NCBI GenBank assembly: GCA_013698285.1
Contig: JACCVE010000405.1
Location: forward strand, 1 to 8,509
Origin: Chloroflexia bacterium
GTDB lineage: Bacteria > Chloroflexota > Chloroflexia > Thermomicrobiales > UBA6265
Direction of reading: 5' to 3'
DNA length: 8,509 nt
A program made the position numbers and the translations under genes. Of this stretch, positions 6,532-8,509 are shown piece by piece (the first letter of the stretch is position 1; each line of letters opens with the position of its first letter). Under the pieces are notes generated by a model. That model ran no database searches, was not told where the DNA came from, and worked only from the letters and a program-made list of their open reading frames with translations.

Positions 6532-6537
6532 ATGCGC

Positions 6538-8493
6538 ATGACCACCCCAGCACCACGATCCACCCCAGCCAGTCCGGCCCATCTGGGGCGCCCGGCTCCC
6601 GTCATCGCCACGGGACACAGCCCTCACGCCCGCCTGCGCCCCGTTGGCATCGGGGATGTCCGCTTCGCGGACCGCTTCTGGCAGCCCCGCCGCGAACGGC
6701 TCCGGGCGGTGACCCTCGGCAGCCAGTTCGACCAGCTGGAGCACACCGGCCGTCTGGACAACTTCCTGCGGGCGGCGGGGCGCTTCGACGGCCCCTTCCA
6801 GGGCCGGTACTTCAACGACTCCGACGTCTACAAGTGGGTCGAGGCGGCCTGCTGGACGCTGGCCGGCGCGGGGGTGGACGACCCCGCCCTGCGCCGGCTC
6901 GTCGACGAGACCGTGGCCACCATCGCCGCCGCCCAGGGCGACGACGGCTACCTCAACACCTACTTCACCTTCGAGCGGGAGGGGGAACGCTGGTCCAACC
7001 TCAAGGACCACCACGAGCTGTACTGCGCCGGCCATCTCTTCCAGGCCGCCGTCGCCCACCACCGGGCCACGGGAGAAACGACCCTGCTCGGGGTCGCGAC
7101 CCGCTTCGCTGCCCTGATCGAGAGCGTCTTCGGCCCCGGCGGCCGGCCGGGGACCTGCGGCCACCCGGAGATCGAGATGGGCCTGGTCGAGCTGGGCCGC
7201 GAGACCGGCGAGCCCCGCTGGGTCGCCCTCGCCGGCCACCTGCTGGACATGCGCGGCCGCGAGCCCACCGCCCTGACGCCTGGCTACGGCCTCGACTCGG
7301 CCCCTCCCGACTACTTCCAGGACCACGCGCCCGTCCGGGAGCAGCGGGCCGTCACCGGCCACGCCGTCCGGGCGCTCTACCTCTATGCCGGAATGACCGA
7401 CTGCCACCTAGAGACCGGCGACCTTGGCCTGGGCGAGGCGGCCCTGGCCCTGTGGGATGAGTTCCAGGCCCGCCAGGCCTACGTCACCGGCGGGGCCGGG
7501 GCCCACCACCGGCTGGAGAGCTTCGGAGACCCCTACGAATTGCCCAACGGCCGCGCCTACGCCGAGACCTGTGCCGCGATCGCCCACGTGATGTGGGCAT
7601 GGCGCCTGCTGACCCTCACCGGCGAGGCCCGCTTCGCCGGCGCGATGGAGACCGCCCTCCACAATGGCGTCCTCTCCGGCCTGTCCCTCGACGGCGAGTG
7701 TTACTTCTACGTCAACCCGCTGGCCGACGAGGGCGAACACCGGCGCCAGCCCTGGTTCGGCACCGCCTGCTGCCCCCCCAACATCGCCCGCCTCCTGGCC
7801 TCCCTGCCCGGCTACGCCGCCTCCGTGTCGCCGGAGGGCCTCTGGCTCCACCTCTACGTCGCCGGGACGATCGGGGCGACGCTGCCCGGCGGCGACCCGT
7901 TCACCCTGCACCTGGACACCGACTACCCCTTCGACGGCGTCGTGGCCGTCACCGTCCTTCACCCGCCGCGCCCGGAGACCACCCTGGCCCTCCGCATCCC
8001 GGCCTGGGCCGGGGGGGCGACGGTCACGGTCAACGGCGAGCCGGTCGCCGGCCCGGCCCGGCCAGAGAGCTACGTCGCCATCCGGCGAACGTGGCGAGCG
8101 GGCGACGAGGTCCGCCTGGACCTGCCGATGGCGGTCCGGCCTGTGACCGCCCATCCCCGGGTCGAGGCCGACCGGGGCTGCCTGGCGCTGCTACGGGGTC
8201 CGCTGGTCTATTGCCTGGAAGGGTGCGACCACCCAGGCATCGACATCCGGGATGTCCGGGTTGCGGCCGGCGATCCATGGGTCCCGGACAGCCGGCCCGA
8301 CCTGCTCGGCGGCGTCACGACGCTGCGAGGGCGGGGCACCCACGTCCCGGCCGCGGGCGAACCGCTCTACCGGCCCGGCGGGACGCCATCATCCGCCGGG
8401 ACGCCGGTCGAGCTGACGGCGATCCCCTACGCGCTGTGGGCCAATCGCGAGGCGGGCCCGATGCGCGTCTGGCTCCCGGCCGGGGACGGATGA
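6538..8493 (+). CDS. Glycoside hydrolase family 127 enzyme, probable beta-L-arabinofuranosidase
   Basis: A 651-residue enzyme, close to the usual GH127 length, with an alpha/alpha-barrel (about 45-425) followed by beta-sandwich domains. GH127 enzymes remove terminal beta-L-arabinofuranose, as found on hydroxyproline-rich plant glycoproteins, using a zinc-bound cysteine nucleophile. The matching residues are all present: Glu327 in LESFG as acid/base; Glu343 and Cys345 in YAETC; and Cys411-Cys412 in GTACCPPNIAR, with Cys411 as nucleophile. The 16-residue gap between the two glutamates equals that between Glu322 and Glu338 of the characterised Bifidobacterium longum HypBA1. There is no signal peptide, so action is cytoplasmic. 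ATG 6538 was chosen for its TGGAG site; earlier in-frame ATGs (6526, 6532, 6310) would add Pro/Arg-rich sequence unlike the family. Some GH127 members cleave other sugars, such as those of rhamnogalacturonan II, so the exact substrate is inferred. The gene is divergent to GH2, and a possible coupled gene follows. Confidence 0.9.
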   Translation: MTTPAPRSTPASPAHLGRPAPVIATGHSPHARLRPVGIGDVRFADRFWQPRRERLRAVTLGSQFDQLEHTGRLDNFLRAAGRFDGPFQGRYFNDSDVYKWVEAACWTLAGAGVDDPALRRLVDETVATIAAAQGDDGYLNTYFTFEREGERWSNLKDHHELYCAGHLFQAAVAHHRATGETTLLGVATRFAALIESVFGPGGRPGTCGHPEIEMGLVELGRETGEPRWVALAGHLLDMRGREPTALTPGYGLDSAPPDYFQDHAPVREQRAVTGHAVRALYLYAGMTDCHLETGDLGLGEAALALWDEFQARQAYVTGGAGAHHRLESFGDPYELPNGRAYAETCAAIAHVMWAWRLLTLTGEARFAGAMETALHNGVLSGLSLDGECYFYVNPLADEGEHRRQPWFGTACCPPNIARLLASLPGYAASVSPEGLWLHLYVAGTIGATLPGGDPFTLHLDTDYPFDGVVAVTVLHPPRPETTLALRIPAWAGGATVTVNGEPVAGPARPESYVAIRRTWRAGDEVRLDLPMAVRPVTAHPRVEADRGCLALLRGPLVYCLEGCDHPGIDIRDVRVAAGDPWVPDSRPDLLGGVTTLRGRGTHVPAAGEPLYRPGGTPSSAGTPVELTAIPYALWANREAGPMRVWLPAGDG

Positions 8494-8509
8494 CCGCCCG
8501 CCCCGGATG
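8490..8509 (+). CDS. Possible start of a translationally coupled downstream gene (truncated by window end)
   Basis: An ATG at 8490 overlaps the GH127 stop in the arrangement ATGA, the classic four-base overlap of co-translated operon genes. It is preceded by GGGGA with a short 3-base spacer. Only six codons (M-T-A-R-P-G) are visible before the window ends, so function cannot be judged. If real, it would be an operon partner of the GH127 enzyme. Confidence 0.35.

Larger units (their letters stand above)
6287..6537. promoter_or_regulatory. Shared divergent promoter/regulatory region of GH2 and GH127
   Basis: This 251-base gap separates two divergently transcribed glycosidase genes, so it must hold both promoters or their control elements. 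Its only less GC-rich stretch (about 6372-6401) contains AACGTT (6376-6381) and the perfect 10-bp palindrome ACGGTACCGT (6392-6401), with centres 18 bases apart. These are candidate operator sites, for instance for a LacI- or AraC-type sugar regulator, but they match no consensus I can name with confidence. Clear -35/-10 boxes are not visible. The frame of GH127 stays open upstream to ATG 6310, but that stretch is Pro/Arg-rich and looks untranslated. Confidence 0.5.

Noticed and set aside
6310..6537. In-frame 76-residue N-terminal extension of GH127 from ATG 6310
   Set aside because: It is Pro/Arg/Ala-rich, unlike GH127 N-termini, lacks a good ribosome binding site, and would occupy nearly the whole divergent promoter region; TGGAG before 6538 fits better.
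6172..7407. 411-codon open frame on the minus strand across the divergent region and GH127
   Set aside because: It overlaps GH2's N-terminus and GH127's barrel antisense, shows no family motif, and is explained by GC bias at the third codon position.

Overview
This is a GC-rich bacterial stretch (roughly 70% G+C by eye) with dense, leaderless-looking coding. The gene content is a c-di-GMP phosphodiesterase domain, a very large CHASE3/PAS/GAF hybrid-sensor-type histidine kinase, and intracellular GH2 and GH127 glycosidases. This suggests a free-living heterotroph. The style fits a Thermomicrobia-like Chloroflexota or a high-GC actinobacterium, but no rRNA or marker gene is present, so the assignment is a low-confidence inference.

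Layout: (1) Bases 2-514 hold the C-terminal half of an EAL-domain protein whose start lies outside the window. (2) Bases 515-850 are a 336-base gap with two clear dyads (512-533 and 626-647), a small inverted repeat and a short GGTGCC tandem repeat. (3) Bases 851-4276 carry one large sensor histidine kinase gene, broken by a single in-frame amber codon (TAG, 1316-1318) in the middle of its CHASE3 sensor domain. The reading frame is the same on both sides. The 111 bases between the stop and the next ATG (1430) still encode the missing last helix of CHASE3. (4) Bases 4277-4354 are a short gap between convergent genes. (5) Bases 6286-4355 (minus strand) encode a GH2 glycosidase. (6) Bases 6287-6537 are a 251-base divergent regulatory region. 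(7) Bases 6538-8493 (plus strand) encode a GH127 enzyme, probably a beta-L-arabinofuranosidase, with its complete zinc/cysteine active site. An ATG at 8490 overlaps its stop (ATGA) and may begin a further gene that runs off the window.

How the genes work together: the EAL protein and the kinase are both signalling proteins, but they are separated by a 336-base gap and need not be co-transcribed. No response regulator is seen, so the kinase looks orphan within this window. The divergent GH2/GH127 pair lacks export signals and shares one control region. It looks like a small sugar-catabolic locus that trims imported arabinose- or galactose/glucuronate-containing plant oligosaccharides in the cytoplasm. 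The most notable irregularity is the amber codon splitting the kinase. No CRISPR array, transposon, tRNA or rRNA was recognised.
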